From assembly GCA_027924585.1 (NCBI GenBank), contig BSBM01000870.1, positions 5,455,001 through 5,519,000 on the forward strand: 64,000 bases of DNA, read 5' to 3'. The notes under the pieces were generated by a model. It was not told the origin of the DNA and made no database searches. It saw only the letters and a program-made list of their open reading frames with translations. A program made the translations under genes and the position numbers. This DNA is from Larix kaempferi. Lineage: Eukaryota > Streptophyta > Pinopsida > Pinales > Pinaceae. Position 1 is the stretch's first letter; every line of letters starts with the position of its first letter. Positions 33,583 through 47,700 of the stretch are shown piece by piece.

Positions 33583-36319
33583 TGTAATGCCCATATTTTG
33601 ATTCGGCATATTTATTAGTTAGACACACCAAACTTTATTTCTTATATATTTTGTCGAACTCAGCTCGACTGAGTAAACTATATTGGACCTCATTATATGA
33701 TGTTACTCTGTCTTATGATTTCACCATGATTATGATGTTACTATGTTATGCAGTTATGATGTCATGATTATCATATGATTTCCTTATTTTACAATTGCAG
33801 TATATGTTTATATGTTTTCCTTAATGAAATGTGAAATATATGATTCGGTACATGGATACCATCTTCTTATATGAATTATTGAAATATTATATGTATCTAT
33901 GATGAGCTAAAAGGTTACATGAAATGAAATGATAAAATGGATCAATTGGCGATCAATGGAAAATGCTTTCTATAAATTGTATTTTGCAAAACACTAACCT
34001 ACAGGACACAAGGGCTATGGGATAGCCAGTTACTTGATCTGATATACATTGGAAAGGAAAAACATGTTCATACAGCAAACCTTAGCAGCCAAAATGAGGA
34101 TACGATAACACAAACTGATAATCCCGATAGCAGCAAGTATGAGTTGATAAGGGCGTAGGCCCAGTATGTTGAGAGGGATGGATGTGTTTCCCACCCTATG
34201 TTTCCATGATACCCGAGGTCGTGGGAGGGCCGTGCTGAGACACGCTCCCCATGTTGTTGTGATGACGATTGTCGGATGCCTGCTAGGGGAGGATAGGTCC
34301 GCTGTTCAGCCGACGCTATCGCTCTCAAGTTCTAAGTGGTCAGATCGGTGAGTCCGACATCCACTGTTGTACTAGCAGAGGAAGGATAGGGAGGATGCTG
34401 GACGTAGGTTATGAAGGGAGGATGTGTTAGTTAGCACTGTTGGGGGTTTAGTATTCCTTGATTCCGAGTTAGTGGAAGTAGGCACCCTTCCTGTACTTGA
34501 TTGATTAAACTAATGTAAACATAAAGACAATGATGTTAAATCGTAAAGGGTTAACTGTTAAATAACCGAGGATGTTAAAGTAATTATACTATAGATTATG
34601 CTTGCTCTTCTGCATGGGGGTAGATACTATTGTTAGTTAGCAAGTATGCATAGTCGGAATGGGGTTTGTTTATAGTACATGTCCGACATGTGCATACACT
34701 GGCCATGCATGCACACCTTGTACGTGTACAATATTACTGGTGTATAACATACTTGTCATGCTTGAATAGTAGTATAAATGTCATAGATAACTCAGTTAAG
34801 GATACATCAATCAACTTAGGTAATGAATGGTTAGGTTGTCAATGTGTAAATAATTGAATTAGTAATTATATGAAAACATTGTAATAATAAACTAAGACAA
34901 GTATCGTCAGTTAACATTGTCATAGATGAACTGTTGTGAATAGGGTAATGATAGTGTCTAAGTAATTAGTAAAATTGTTTAAGCCCTCACAAGTGCTTTG
35001 TTTATAAGAACAAGGATGCTATGTTGATGATAGGGTACCCATGTGATGAACAAATAATTAAGAATACTATGATTGATTCACCTTTTATTATTGTCAAAGG
35101 GTGATTTAATTATTATTATTAATTAATAAATGATATTCCAGCAAACATTTATATCCCTATCGTAACAAATGCAATATAAGTAAGATTTAAAATATTGATT
35201 TATAAATTAATATTGTGTGATTAATTCCATTTCAAAAGTTAGCCATAATAAGATAATCATTTTTGGAATAAACGTGATGTGATGGAAAATGGATATTTAA
35301 TTATTCAATGTTAATCTTGGAATTTAAACCTCAAGCTAAGTAGTCTCGACGGATAAGGTGGATCATTAAGACACATCATGTCCAAGTTAACAAGGGGGCA
35401 ACTAATTATATAATATTTTATTAATTACATTAATAACATTAAAATATCAAGGATGGCGGATAGACTTGTATTTAATGAAACTTGTCCCGAATGGATAACC
35501 TTGGGGTGATAATTCCCACCGTAATAAATAATTACGACCGTCAATCCAAAACCAAATGAATTTTCCATAAGAGTAATTAATTATACATTTTTATAATGAG
35601 ACGTGGATGAATGAACTAGGGAAAGGAGTAAAGGTTTGAGGGGCTCGAGAGGGGGAGTTTGGGGCGGTGGAGTAAGCCCAAGGTCTTCTCGAGGATGGAC
35701 AGGTATATAGAGGGGGAGAAGGTTGAAGGTGGAGGGGGTTTTTTTGATTGGGGAAGAAAAGAAGTTTGGAGAACAGAAGTTGGGAGAACAGAAAGTTTGG
35801 CGAACAGAAAGATTTTGAGAACAGAAGGAAAGACTGCTCTCGGGATTATCAGATTGTGGGCTCGGGGGCTTGGAAATCCTTTGATTTCCAAGGGCCAGCA
35901 AGATTATAGCTGGTCGGTAGGGTGGACACTTCAGTTTGGCTGTCTAAGGGGTTATACAACCTGCTACAACTTACGGTTAGCATCAGCATCAGGTAATTTC
36001 CGTTATTTACTATTATGCTAAATCTTACTGTAAACATGCAAACTTACTATTTACTGATTTACTGCTATTTACTGATTTACTAAGTTGTGAAACCTATTCT
36101 TATGCTGGAACATGATTGTTGGAAAGGAAATATTGCTATGTTTGTCTATTTTAAATTACGAATGCAAGGTGATAAAAGAAAACACGACAGTATACTAAAT
36201 ATTATTTAGGCACATAGTAATTCTTAGAAATTTACTTCCATAAACTGGTAAAGTTAAAACGTAGAGAATTAAACCATAAATTTTACATAGTGCTCTGCTG
36301 TAAAAAGCAGAGCATTACA
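33583..36319 (+). repeat. 3' LTR of G (2737 bp)
   Basis: Same length as the 5' LTR with about 13 single-base differences by eye and no indels noticed. Ends in the TGCTCTGCT/AGCAGAGCA hairpin and GCATTACA. Confidence 0.96.
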
Positions 36320-36324
36320 TAGTG
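36320..36324 (+). repeat. Target-site duplication of G, right (TAGTG)
   Basis: Exact repeat of 22884-22888. Confidence 0.95.
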
Positions 36325-36977
36325 GATCCTACCATGTATATATAGCTCACTAGTTCCTTGATGTATTTGATACATAGTAGACCATACATATGTTATGCAG
36401 TAAGTATCTAGAGTTACTTCATGTCTGAGCCAAGACATAGACATTGGGTTGCTACCAAGCATGTGATTAGATACCTTTGAGGTACTATTTCTTATGGAAT
36501 TAGATATGCTTCCAATGGTGGAGTGATACTACTTGGATATGCCGACACTAACTGGGATGGTAGTATTGTGGACCGAAAGAATACATCCAGATTTTGTTTT
36601 AGCTTGGGATAAACTATGATCTCTTGGTCCAGCAGAAAGCAGGGCTTTGTAGCAAGAGTACTACAAAAGTAGAGTATATTGTATCTAGTACCATTTAACA
36701 AGAATTTGTGTGGATTAGGAAGCTATTTTTTTTTTGTTCCATGAGAATCTGGATACTATTTCCATTTGCTCTCACAATCAGAGCTACACTAATCTCTCAA
36801 AAAACCTAATCTTTCATGACAGATCGAAACACATTGAGATGAAGTATCACTACATCAAAGACATGGTCCAGGGAGGTTCCATAATAATTCAATACATTTC
36901 TACTAGTGAGTAGATTGTAGATATTTTGAGTAATCCTCTATCCGTGACGAAGTATAGTTACTTCTGAGACAAGCTTG
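36325..36977 (+). pseudogene. C1 RT end and RNase H (after the nested insertion)
   Basis: Continues the copia frame interrupted at 22888. Landmarks are ATKHVIRYL, LLGYADTNWDGSIVDRKNTS, SWSSRKQGFVA, then SNLSKNLIFHDRSKHIEMKYH and YIKDMVQGG in several frames. Multiple stops. The 3' LTR follows at once. Confidence 0.8.
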
Positions 36978-38175
36978 TGTTAATATTGATCCTCGTGTGT
37001 CGAGGTAGTTCCTCATAGGAGGTTATTTGGACTCAATAAACTTGGAGAAGAATATTGAGTTGGAAACAAGAATGGATAAGCTTCATGTGTTGAGGCAATT
37101 TCTTTGTATGCCAAAGTGATGATGTTGTACAATCGTTCTAGTCAAGGATAAGGTCTTGTGTGTCAATATATATCTGCATGTGTTGAGGTGATGATTTTCA
37201 TGTCGAACCATGTATGGTGTGTGATGTACTACTAACCATGGTTGAGCTATTAGGTCTCCTCTAGAGACTAGACACATCTAGAGTGAATTACTTTAGCATA
37301 TAACCACTTGGAATGATAGTATAACAATATGATCACATCATTGGGAAAATACCCTTAGTATATTTTATATGATAATTAATTAAGGTGGCACATGTGGACT
37401 ATGCAGATAAGATGAGATAAGATATGAGATAATTCAAATTGCACATAACGACTTAATTTAATTAAGAGAGACTTCAATTGTTAAACTTCAGTGATATTAA
37501 CAAAGAAGACATTAGTCAATCAAAGGAGAACTCAAATTATTCACTACAGTGATGATAACATTAAATATTTTAGTTAAGAGAGATAAGTAGGTGATAACAA
37601 AGAATATCTAGTTAACTAAGTGTTTTTTCATTATGACACTTATGTTAAACTAAAAGACGACACTTATGTCAAACTAAAAAATGACACTTGTGTTAAACTA
37701 ACAGACGACGATATAGTTCTGACACTTGCATAATGGAACTGAAGTTAGACACCTAACTAAGTGGGAAAGCTTTCAGTTAAGGGGCGAGTTCATCCTGAAG
37801 TCAGTACCATGAGTTAAAATTATTGCATGAGAAATGGAGCACACTTCTTCATGTAGGATTGATGTCTCCAAGGTTGGAGCGAATTCTAATGAAGTAAATT
37901 TGTGCAAGAGACCAATATTAGCAAATTAGATGATTGGAGTATTATTATTTTGATTCTCTCTTATGTATCTATCTCTCTTTTTGTTTAAATGGCACTACAA
38001 GTTCTTCGTGTAAAATACATTCTCTTCTTTCTATCAATATACTAAGGAAAGTGTTGTTGGGGTTTTTTTCCCTCAAGTCATGGAGGTTTTCCCTAGGGTA
38101 AATTCAATTGTTGAATGTGATTTCTTATGTGTATGATTGTTATTTGATTTCAAGTATTATTTTGTTTCTTTAACA
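36978..38175 (+). repeat. 3' LTR of C1
   Basis: Diverged copy of 18298-19533. Starts TGTTAATATTGATCC and ends TTAACA. Confidence 0.85.
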
Positions 38176-39560
38176 CCATTCTCCTCGTTTTGATAAGTCT
38201 TACTAGTTGTTTAATGAGGCCAACCAACATGAAGCGACTAATGCCTTGCAAGGGAAACCAAATCTGCCACCTCCTCATATGACCCAAACTCAATAGTTAG
38301 TCCCACAAAACCACTTCCCATCTCAAGAGGTGGTCACAACATAACCTATGATTCCTTACCCATATCTACCATCAACTTTCGATAGTACCCATGACCCTTA
38401 TGCCCAACTTCTTCTTATGATGTTTGTTGACATCAAGCTCATCTATGGCATAACCAATATGGTTTGGCTAATGATACCTCTAACACTAATAAAGGGAAAT
38501 ATTTCCTAGCAATTGATTAACCTTTGCACCTACCTCGTCATAAAATAGATGTTATTCCTAATATCCCTAAGATCCCTTTGCACCATGTAGATAATAACCC
38601 TAATGCTCATGTTGCACCTTATGATAGCATTGTGGATGACTTGGCACAATCACCTACCACCATGTCTATGTTATAGGTTCTTCGGAATTATCCTATGCAT
38701 TTCAAAGCATTATTATCCACCTTGGGTGCAATCGATCATTTTGATGCTTTCCTTATGACGTTTGATCTCGATCAAGCAAAGCCTCAGATTCCCTTTTCAA
38801 TATATTTTTATATTCTAGTCACCATAAATAAATTGGTTATTCATCATTGCATCATTGATGAAGGTGCCTCCACTTGCATCATGTCCACTCACATTTGGCA
38901 TAGGTTATGTTCCCTTGAACTTGTGTTGTCCCTCATAACATTACACACATATGATAGTCATACTACTCAACCACAAGTTGATATTATACAGAACATCCCA
39001 ATCCAGTTGGATGAGAAAATGGTCTTTACTGACATTGAGGTTATTAATGTGCAACTATATTACAACCTCCTCCTTGGGCGTAGCTACATGTATGCTATGC
39101 AAGGAATCACCTCTACGATACTTATAATTACGATTTCCCCCCATGAAGGGAATATTGTAAATCTTAATCAATTGACCTACTATGATCCCAAGGGGCCGGA
39201 TTGTCTATATTATGTCTTACCTATGGTTGTTATTAGTTTCGGAAGTCTTCCCATCCCCTCGTTTATGAGTTTTAGTCCTGATGTGTTCGAATATGCATCC
39301 CTTGTGGGGTCTTTTTAGGCCCTACCACCCCCACCATCGAAAGTGGATATATTAGATTTTAGCACTATCTCATATGGAAATTATACCACCCAAACTCAAC
39401 CTTATCATATCCCTAACCCACCATCAGGGCACCCGTGGGTGGGATTTTCTATACATCAAGTTTTGTTCCTCTTTCCTCCTCTTGGGATCGTAGGAACTCC
39501 CATGATGGATATGATTAACCTACAAGGCTTGACGTTAGGACTACCTATTTGGTAATTTAA
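38176..39560 (+). pseudogene. Tat-like element E: gag end and protease region (3' part)
   Basis: Continues the E polyprotein after C1. A spacer with NQHEATNALQGKPNLPPP comes first. The segment SIVDDLAQSPTTMSML parallels NIVEDLAQAPCAMSTLE in element D. A 207-codon ORF (38695-39318) follows, with the aspartic protease motif IIDEGASTCIMS (Asp codon at 38857-38859), NLLLGRSYMYAMQGI and PHEGNIVNLNQ. The next ORF (39343-39555) is proline-rich. Its match in order to D (62160-63150) shows that both belong to one family. No RT was found downstream, so the element is truncated or too decayed. Confidence 0.72.
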
Positions 39561-42500
39561 TCTACCAAACCTCCCACCCACTCCTCGGGTCATTTTAATG
39601 CATGTGTAATCGATTGGTACCTCAAATCCCCACTAACCCCGCTTACAAAGGACATTGCCCCCTACCTAGTCTTCTACCAACAATAAATGTGGGGTCAAAT
39701 CCAAGAATGTGGTGCCACTATCTACTCCAAACCTAATCATAATCCCTCCTCCTATAGCTACAATGTGAGCACCCACACCTTGCACTGTGTGTGATATCTT
39801 GTGTCATTCCCCCATCAATATCTAGATTTTCCCATCTTGCACACTCACCTCCATGTGAATAAAGATAATATTGATGCAAATACTCTTGTGGGTTCACATC
39901 ACTCTCCCTCACGCTACCAAGTAGCGCAACAAGGCATTGTGCACCAACCATCCCTACGTGTTGTGTGGCATCTATGTCAACTATTCACACCATTGTACTA
40001 ATATCCCTAAATTTCGGTTACTCTTAGTTGATTTGCATCGACGTTCACTTAAGGCACAAGTCACTACCATCAAGGAAGTGTATCCTTGTACGTCTTCCTT
40101 GGAGGGGACAATATCCATCTATTACCTATCGTCCTCTAGCAGTACTTCCTCAACATCCTCCCATTCCATTGACTACATCAAAGGAGATGAATTCCTTTGA
40201 TCTATTTGATTGATCCTTTCAAAACGATGAGGAAATCCCATGTCCATAGAATGGGGGTAGTAATCCTAACCTTCCTACTCATCACTTTCATCCTCATCGT
40301 TGTTTGAGATGACGCTACTAGGGGAATCCCGCTTGTAGGGGGAAATACACCTCATCCTCTCACATATGTTGTGTGTCACCATGGCTATCTTCCTCACGGT
40401 GCCCCACCCTCTAGTTTTGGGTTGATTCCCTATCGATACCTCTCCCAGATTGTTGTAATATTCACCAATATTAAGAGGTGGGGTAAATAAGTATTGAGCA
40501 CTTTTACCAATTTTCACTTCAAACATAAAATTGCAGCAACTTTAAATGACCATCACATCATTAACCATAGTAAATTATCAAACATTATCATCAACACATA
40601 AAATCATACATAGTGCACATAGATTTTACATGCAAAACCAAATAGGAAAAAACCACAGAATGTTGTTCCTATGTTTATGAAGAGTACATTCAATTTTATG
40701 TTCACCAACACAAAGGAATAAAAAACTATCGAATCTCTCTATCACCAACTAGAAAGAACACTAACCCCTTTGTGAGTACCAACTCACACTTCTTAGCAAC
40801 CCAACTGAAAGAGATTTCAATCTCCTATCCTTTCCCCAATCCTGCTACCCTAATATGAATAAGAGTATCAACCTATGATTGTCACTATCTTCACACTGTC
40901 ACTATCATTTTCTTCACATTGTTATTGTCACTCTCAACCTTCAGATTTGGAACAAACTATCCCAAAAGGATATCTTCAATACAACCTTCAAATTTACAAC
41001 AAACTAGCCCAAAACATGTTTGCAATATAGTCTTCAAATATGTGGAAAAATATCCCAAAACATGTCTGCAATATAACCTTCAAATATGCAACAAAGTAGC
41101 CCAAAAGATGTTTGCAATATACCCTTCAAATATGAAGCAAACTACCCCTTCAAATATGCAATAAAACCTTCATAAATCAATCATACATAGACTTCATTTG
41201 TTTTCCTCATTAATCCCTTAACATCAAACTCTAGGTCATTCCAAGAGAGGAACCCTAGATCGTGCCATAAGAACCCTAATCCATACACAAAGATCTTCAA
41301 AGATATAAACCCTAGTCTATACGAAGAGCATCACCAATAGAGAGACCATAATCCATTCCAATAACCTTTCCAAGTTTACAAGAGAAACCCTAATCCATGT
41401 GCAATATATTTACCAAAAGATAAACCCTAATATGTACCTTTTCCTAGACAAAGAAATAAGAGAGAAACCCCAACTCATCCTTCAACTTCTTCACAAGATG
41501 ATCCTCTTGTACCTTCACTTCACTTGTTTATAAGAAGAGATGCATAACTATAAGATGAGAAATGAAATATTCCAACCTTTATATATATGAGTGTAAGTCA
41601 CTCTTCTAGTTCACTTAAGTTTAGGTCAGCCCTAACCAAATTCTAGCCTCGTGTTAGGTCGACCCTAACCAAATTCTGGCCCAATACAAAGAAAAATTCA
41701 TTTCTCCTCAACCATGGGGATTTAAGAATCGTCCCACCTATCACCAGAAAGGTCTCATAGTATGCTATATGATTATGGAACTTGTTCTTTCATTTGGGGT
41801 ACCTTTATGGGGGTAAAACTCCCCATTTGTCTTTAGTATCATTCTCATGAGACTTTCCTTGGATTTGTCTTCATGGCCTCTTGCTTTACTTTTTCAATGG
41901 GCATTGACTTGTATTCTTGAAAAATTAATGTCTTCATAAAGGGGATTCTTTACACTTCACATTATCATGGTTATGTGGTAAAATCATCATCACTTTAGGG
42001 GCTTCTTCACTTGCTCCATTTCTGTGCAACTCAAAGTGGGCATGTGGAAACAACCACATGTTATCTCGTCTCATGAGGGCCATGCTTAACAACTGCACCA
42101 TAAGAGGACCACTTTTGATTTATATACACTTATGTCAATGCTCCTTAAAGGCTCTTCAAGGATCCTTATTTTCTTATCTTCATGGCATGACCACATCAAT
42201 GACAACAATCTTCTCTAATGGCTTCTTTATTTTCCTAGGGGCATCTTTACTTTGCAAGGGGATTCTTAATTTGGATTCATGGCTTCATGTTAACATGAAT
42301 GAAAACCATATTTGCAAAAAGGACAACATCCACACCACATAAACACCTCTGGGATGGGGGGAAGGATCGATTATATCAACCCTAGGATGGGGGGAAATAT
42401 CGATCATTTTGACCCTGTCATTTCAATATACTATCATTCATCAATGGTTCACTTGGTCATTCATTGGACACTTATCTCCTTTCATCCTCTTACTATCTCT

Positions 42501-44779
42501 CGAGTGTCCACACACCTGGGTCACCATTATATAACAATGATTTTTATCATACCATTTCTCATTTGCTCACACACCCGAGAAACCATCATAGAACAATGCT
42601 CCTTAACACTATTTCGTAGGTGTCCATATAGATGGGAGGCATTAAAAACAATACTCCTTGGCACTCCTGCAAATTGTATATCATCTCATTTTATGGAAGA
42701 ATCCTTGGTCATATTTATTCAAAGAATTATATGATGAGTCACACATGGAGTAATATTGACTCCAATTTCATCTAGAGTTGACATGAGTACCCCTCATTTC
42801 CCCTTCACGTGTCCTACCATTGCAATATTTCCTCATCACCCCCATTGTGTATCTGCCATGTTATCGTCATGAATTTCACATATGCTACTAGGTCATCCAT
42901 GCCTTCATGCTCTGAATAAAGAAATTTTGAGTCCCCTACTAAGTTACACCCATATCCCCCTTTGTTTTATTAGTCCCTTAGCTATCTCTATCCATTCTTT
43001 GGTTTTATCCCTCATCCCTCCTTCAAGGAAACCTCATTTTCTTATGGGTGATAGGTATCCCTATTTCAACATCAAAACATCTATTCTAGAGTATAAATGT
43101 AGACGAACCATGTACCTTGGACCCATAACCATGATTGATGGGTTCCCTTGGACCGACTAATGGGAGACTTCATTTCCCTTTAGATTGGTTGTTTCTCACA
43201 TGCTCGACTTCAGCTCATCATCACACCATTGAAAATCATATAGGTTGATGGTTCCCTTATCTAGTTTGATTCAAGACATCGGATATGATATACTCTAGCC
43301 AATTTGTGAGTCACTTCAAGAAGCCCTCCATTCATATGCTTCTCGTGGTATCTGGGTTGTGTTGGCAATAATGTATGGAATCACTCCAATCATATACTTC
43401 CAATCATATCCAGTTCTAGTTTCAGTTCCTTGGACCTGTTTGATTTAGTATTTTAGATATTTGAGTCACGTGTGAGGTGTTACTTTGTTATATACTCCTT
43501 CTAGTATTGGGGCCCTCCAGTTTAAGTAGGGAATCAGTTACTTTCTTTCTACATTCCATTGGAATGTCATTTTTTCGACATGTGTTCTTTCAATAAAAAA
43601 TGGTTGGACCATGATTATGTATCCATTGTGTATTCGATATGGGTCCCTCATTGACAATCATTATGTATCCAGATGGTTCCCTCTTTGAACCTCATGATGT
43701 ACTGTATCCAATATTTATTCATGTATTGATCAGGCCCCTTTTGGTCTAGATTCCTATCTATATTGAGACATTGATACGAGCATGGGTATGTCTGCCTTGT
43801 CCATATATATGATATTATTTACACTTCATCCAATTTGAGTACTTTGTCTGCAGGTATGGGCCTCTGTATTCCCTCAGGAGGGTAAGTCCTATCTAGTTTG
43901 ATTCTAGTCTTTTATACAACCATCACCCCTCACATCATATATGTAAGAAATTCCTATGATGTGTTGTGGCCATATGATGAGCTCCTAACCTCACACATCA
44001 ATGGGAAATATATTAATAGCCAAAATTTGTTGACCTTCCATTTCATTGGATTCATCACCTTTATACATCATCAATTAGCATAATAAGCACCATTTTCCCA
44101 TATCATTCCATCCATATGACTTGAGGAAGTAATGAAATTCCCAAAAATCAAATGTTAAACACCAAAATTGACCAGTTTGAATGTGTTCGTACATTTTCCC
44201 TCAAAAGTTGTGACCTAAGTCGTAGGATTTCCCCCAAAAGTCACGACCTAGTCTTAAAAAGTGATTTTAGAGATGACATTTTTTATTTCCCACTTCCCTA
44301 ATGAAAAAGAGTCCAAAAGTGGACACATACCTTGATGTGGTCCAAAATTATTTTCGCTTCTAGGTTCCAAAACCCTAATTTTTCCACTAAGCAATCAAGG
44401 AAATGGAGAATTTTCACATTGAATCTAGATCCTTCTCTTGAACACTTTTGAGCCTATAAAAAAATCCCTCAGTGTCACCATTCCACAAATGATTTCCATA
44501 TCATACTCATGCCGTTACTATGTTGAAATTATCCATGAACTAGAAGGATACCATTACCTACTTTCTACTTCAGCATTGACTACTTTATGATAGTTGCTAG
44601 ATATTGAAAGGCCACAAAGGAGATGTATGAATCTTCCCTTGGATAATTGTGGAGGCCCCATTTCATCTTCATTGTACCAATGTGCATATTTTTATACTAT
44701 TATTCATCATGATATGAAAATCCATTCTTTGATTCTCTACATGTTGTCTCGGTGATCTCTATATGTATTGCAATTTGAA
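39561..44779. other. Long stretch without recognisable genes
   Basis: AT-rich and full of CCCTAATCC-like strings. ORFs at 42058-42342, 42312-42734 and 42882-43160 have no recognisable domain. Local repeats: the 46-bp array listed separately, and a 32-33-bp doublet (GGATGGGGGGAA...) at 42352-42416. It probably contains the decayed 3' half of element E, but I cannot show this. Confidence 0.6.
40950..41160. repeat. 46-bp tandem repeat
   Basis: TGCAATATA-CCTTCAAATATG units recur at about 40975, 41021, 41067 and 41113, spacing 46 bp. The ORF 40919-41164 crosses the array and is not a gene. Confidence 0.8.
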
Positions 44780-47700
44780 GAATGATGATATTTTGTTCAT
44801 TGTTTAGTTTTCGTTGTTTTTTTTTCCTTATTGAATCTGCTACTAAGGATTGCACAACCACTTGGTGGGTTATTTTGGCACACATGGGTGAGAAATCACA
44901 CCATACAAATTCCCACTACATCTTGAGTCACCAACTCAAAACCTCTATAGTAACACTAGCTCTTCACATGTTGGGGATGAAAGAAATGATATAGACGTTG
45001 GTATGGATGATTTCTTATGGGATACCCATGCCATGGAGGGAATATTGTTACATGCATTCCAACAAAATGTACTAAGGGATGATGTTGATATCATTGATAC
45101 TTTATTCGAAATCATAAAATTTTCTTCCACCACCCCTCTCTTTGGACATTGATCAAGGTCTACCCAAGTAGGGAAAACAATGTTGTTATATGATTTGAAA
45201 GTAATGTATGGTATTCCAGATGTGTGTTTTTCAACACTTTTGATTTAACTAACCATTCAATTGCCTACTTTTTCAAGGATTGTTGTCACAAAATGAACAA
45301 TGAAAATGATTGATTTTTGCATGCTTGATGATAGTGTACATTTCTAAGGCCCACTAATTGTGGGTTACTTAAATATAAGGTAATTCTAAGTGATAATGTC
45401 TTGCTCGACAGTTGCGCAGAGGAAAAGAAAATGTTGAAAAGATTGGGTGTTGAATGCATAGCATACCATGCATGTCTAAATGATTGTATACTATGCAAAG
45501 ACAAACATGTAGACAAAGAGATATGTCCATAATGTGGCCATGACATGTACCAATTTTTTTTTAAAAACATGGGTAAGGAACATGGTACTCCTCATAATAC
45601 ATTGAGGAACATTCCTATAATTCCAAGGGTTCAAAGGATATTTTGTTCCAAACAATTAGCTATGTTGTAGGGGTGGCATGCCTCACGTAGAAGTAAGTTA
45701 GGAGTTATGTGAATCTCAACAGATTCAATAGCCATGAAGCATATAGAGGATACATGGCATGATAAATTCAAGGATGATGTTTGGAGCCTTAAATTTAGCA
45801 TATCCATGGATGGATTTAACCCGCATTCCCTTCGAAACACCAAATATTTTTTTTGTCCAGTGGTAGTGACCAATAAAAATATACCCCCATGGTTTTCTGT
45901 GAAGAATGAGCATCTTATGTTGGCTCTTATAGTCTTGATTAGAATACAAGTGAAGAGAATGGATGTCTACTTAAAACCATTGATTGATGAATTTAAGCAA
46001 TTATGGGAAGGGATACATGTATATGATGTATCAAGACCCATCCCAATTGAGAGGTATTTTCCATTGTATGGAATATGTGTGTACACGACACACGATTATC
46101 CATGACTAGGAGTTTTATGTCGTAAGCATGTTCATTGACTTGTTTATATATGTAACATTATTTGGAATACTTAATTTGGTGCAACTACCATTTTTAACGC
46201 TAACATGATCTATATACAATAACATTGCATATCTTGTAATAAAAGGCTATCATGGATGTAAATGTTGTTGAATTTCTATAAAGGTTGGGTAGTACAACAA
46301 CCTATGAAAACCAGTATATGGTTGCTCTAGGGTATTTTTCCCAGAATACCACCCTTATAGAAGAGTTGCGTCTTCTTTCAATGGTAAACCAAAGAGAACC
46401 TAAAGACTTGAAATAATCACTCTAACATAATGGATTAGGGAATATAACATAGAGAAGGAGAAGGAAATTGTAGAATTGTCCGATTCAAATAAGGAACCTA
46501 TGTTCAATGATCCCAAATGTTTTGACAACAATGTTGAGAAAATTCCCATTGGGATGAAAATGAATTATTTATTTTATAATCTTCCATATCGGAAGCATCT
46601 TAATATTTCCCACTTACTATATCCCATGCATATATTTAGAAATGTCTCATCTTCTCTACGGAGGCATAAATCGTAAAGGACACACTGGATATTATGAGAG
46701 ATCTTATTTCTTCGAATACAAAAAAGACACATTAGCAAAGAAAATAAAGCAGAGGAGAGGCCGGTACCTCTTGTTCTTTTAAAGAAGGTGATGTCCCATG
46801 GATTTTAAAGAAAGATGAGCTTTGTGGAAAAGGATATTATATTGGGTATGAAGGGAACTTATTTATAAGGGTTGACCATTATGACATTGCTTCACTGTAG
46901 AATGACATTTGTCAGGGTCGAAATCACATGACCATTTGAACCTTCTAAGGGCATGAATGTCAAATACATGATTATTTTTCTATAGTGTAGATTAAAATAT
47001 AATGTGCACTCATAGTTTAATGACAAGTAATTATGTGTGTGTCCATTTTATAGTGCCATTATCCTTCACTTATGCACGGTTGTCTGAACCATAAATTCAT
47101 CTAGGACCTATGACATTCCATTTCAAAATTATATGCATTTGTATGTTAGATCACATCAAAGGAGATTCATATGGATAACATTCCACAGTGATGTTGAGAT
47201 ATAATTTAGTTTGTTTGTATGTTTGATAAGGAACTTCCCATGAGTTCTATGGACTAGAGGTCTATCTTCTAATTCACCTATCGGATGAGGTTGAATTTGT
47301 TGGGGAGAGAGGTACATGAAAAAATTGAAGGGGTTTGTTCTACAAAAGGAAAAACCCAAGGGATCTATGATGGAGGGGTACATAGTATATGAGGAATTCT
47401 ATTATGGTACTGAGTACAACAAGAAAATTGATGACACACTAGGGAAGTGGTTTGGGATGACCAATAAGATGAGGACAAAGAGAAGGGGAGCTACTCCAAA
47501 CAAATTAAAAAAGGCACATGATAAAGAGTAAGTCAAGTATTTTTTTTCAAATTTGTATAAGGAAATTGTTTACATTGAATTTGATAATATATATTTTACC
47601 TCATATGATTCTTCAAATACCGTTTGATCTCATATGATAATAGTATTGATCTCATGTGATTTGTTTTGAATTCTTGTACTCACACATATGCTATAAGGAA

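Larger units (their letters stand above)
22889..36319 (+). mobile_element. Ty3/gypsy chromovirus G (full-length, recent)
   Basis: 13,431 bp with two 2737-bp LTRs, tRNA-Met primer site, a leader of about 3.4 kb, one gag-pol reading frame (29032-33543) and a polypurine tract. It is flanked by a perfect 5-bp duplication (TAGTG) inside the RT/RNase H gene of copia C1. By eye the LTRs differ at about 13 sites (0.5%), with no length change, so insertion was recent relative to the other elements. Domain order and the C-terminal chromodomain place it with the Tekay/Del-like chromoviruses. The only coding lesions seen are three in-frame stop codons. Confidence 0.96.
18298..38175 (+). mobile_element. 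Ty1/copia element C1 (interrupted by element G)
   Basis: LTRs at 18298-19533 and 36978-38175 flank gag, protease, integrase, reverse transcriptase and RNase H in copia order (integrase before RT). The coding region is split at 22888/36325 by the nested element G. Without G the element is about 6.4 kb. LTRs are visibly diverged and unequal in length (1236 and 1198 bp) and the genes carry many stops. No clean 5-bp target duplication was found and no polypurine tract is evident before the 3' LTR, so the edges may be off by a few bases. Confidence 0.88.

Noticed and set aside
36310-36330. A longer duplication around the G insertion site
   Set aside because: Only TAGTG is shared by both flanks; further identity is not present.
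40950-41160. Regularly spaced repeats as a CRISPR array
   Set aside because: Units are contiguous imperfect tandem repeats without unique spacers, in a plant genome.
42058-43160. Three ORFs of 92-140 codons as possible genes
   Set aside because: No motif, no codon signal I could see, and AT-rich repeat context. Left as unknown DNA.
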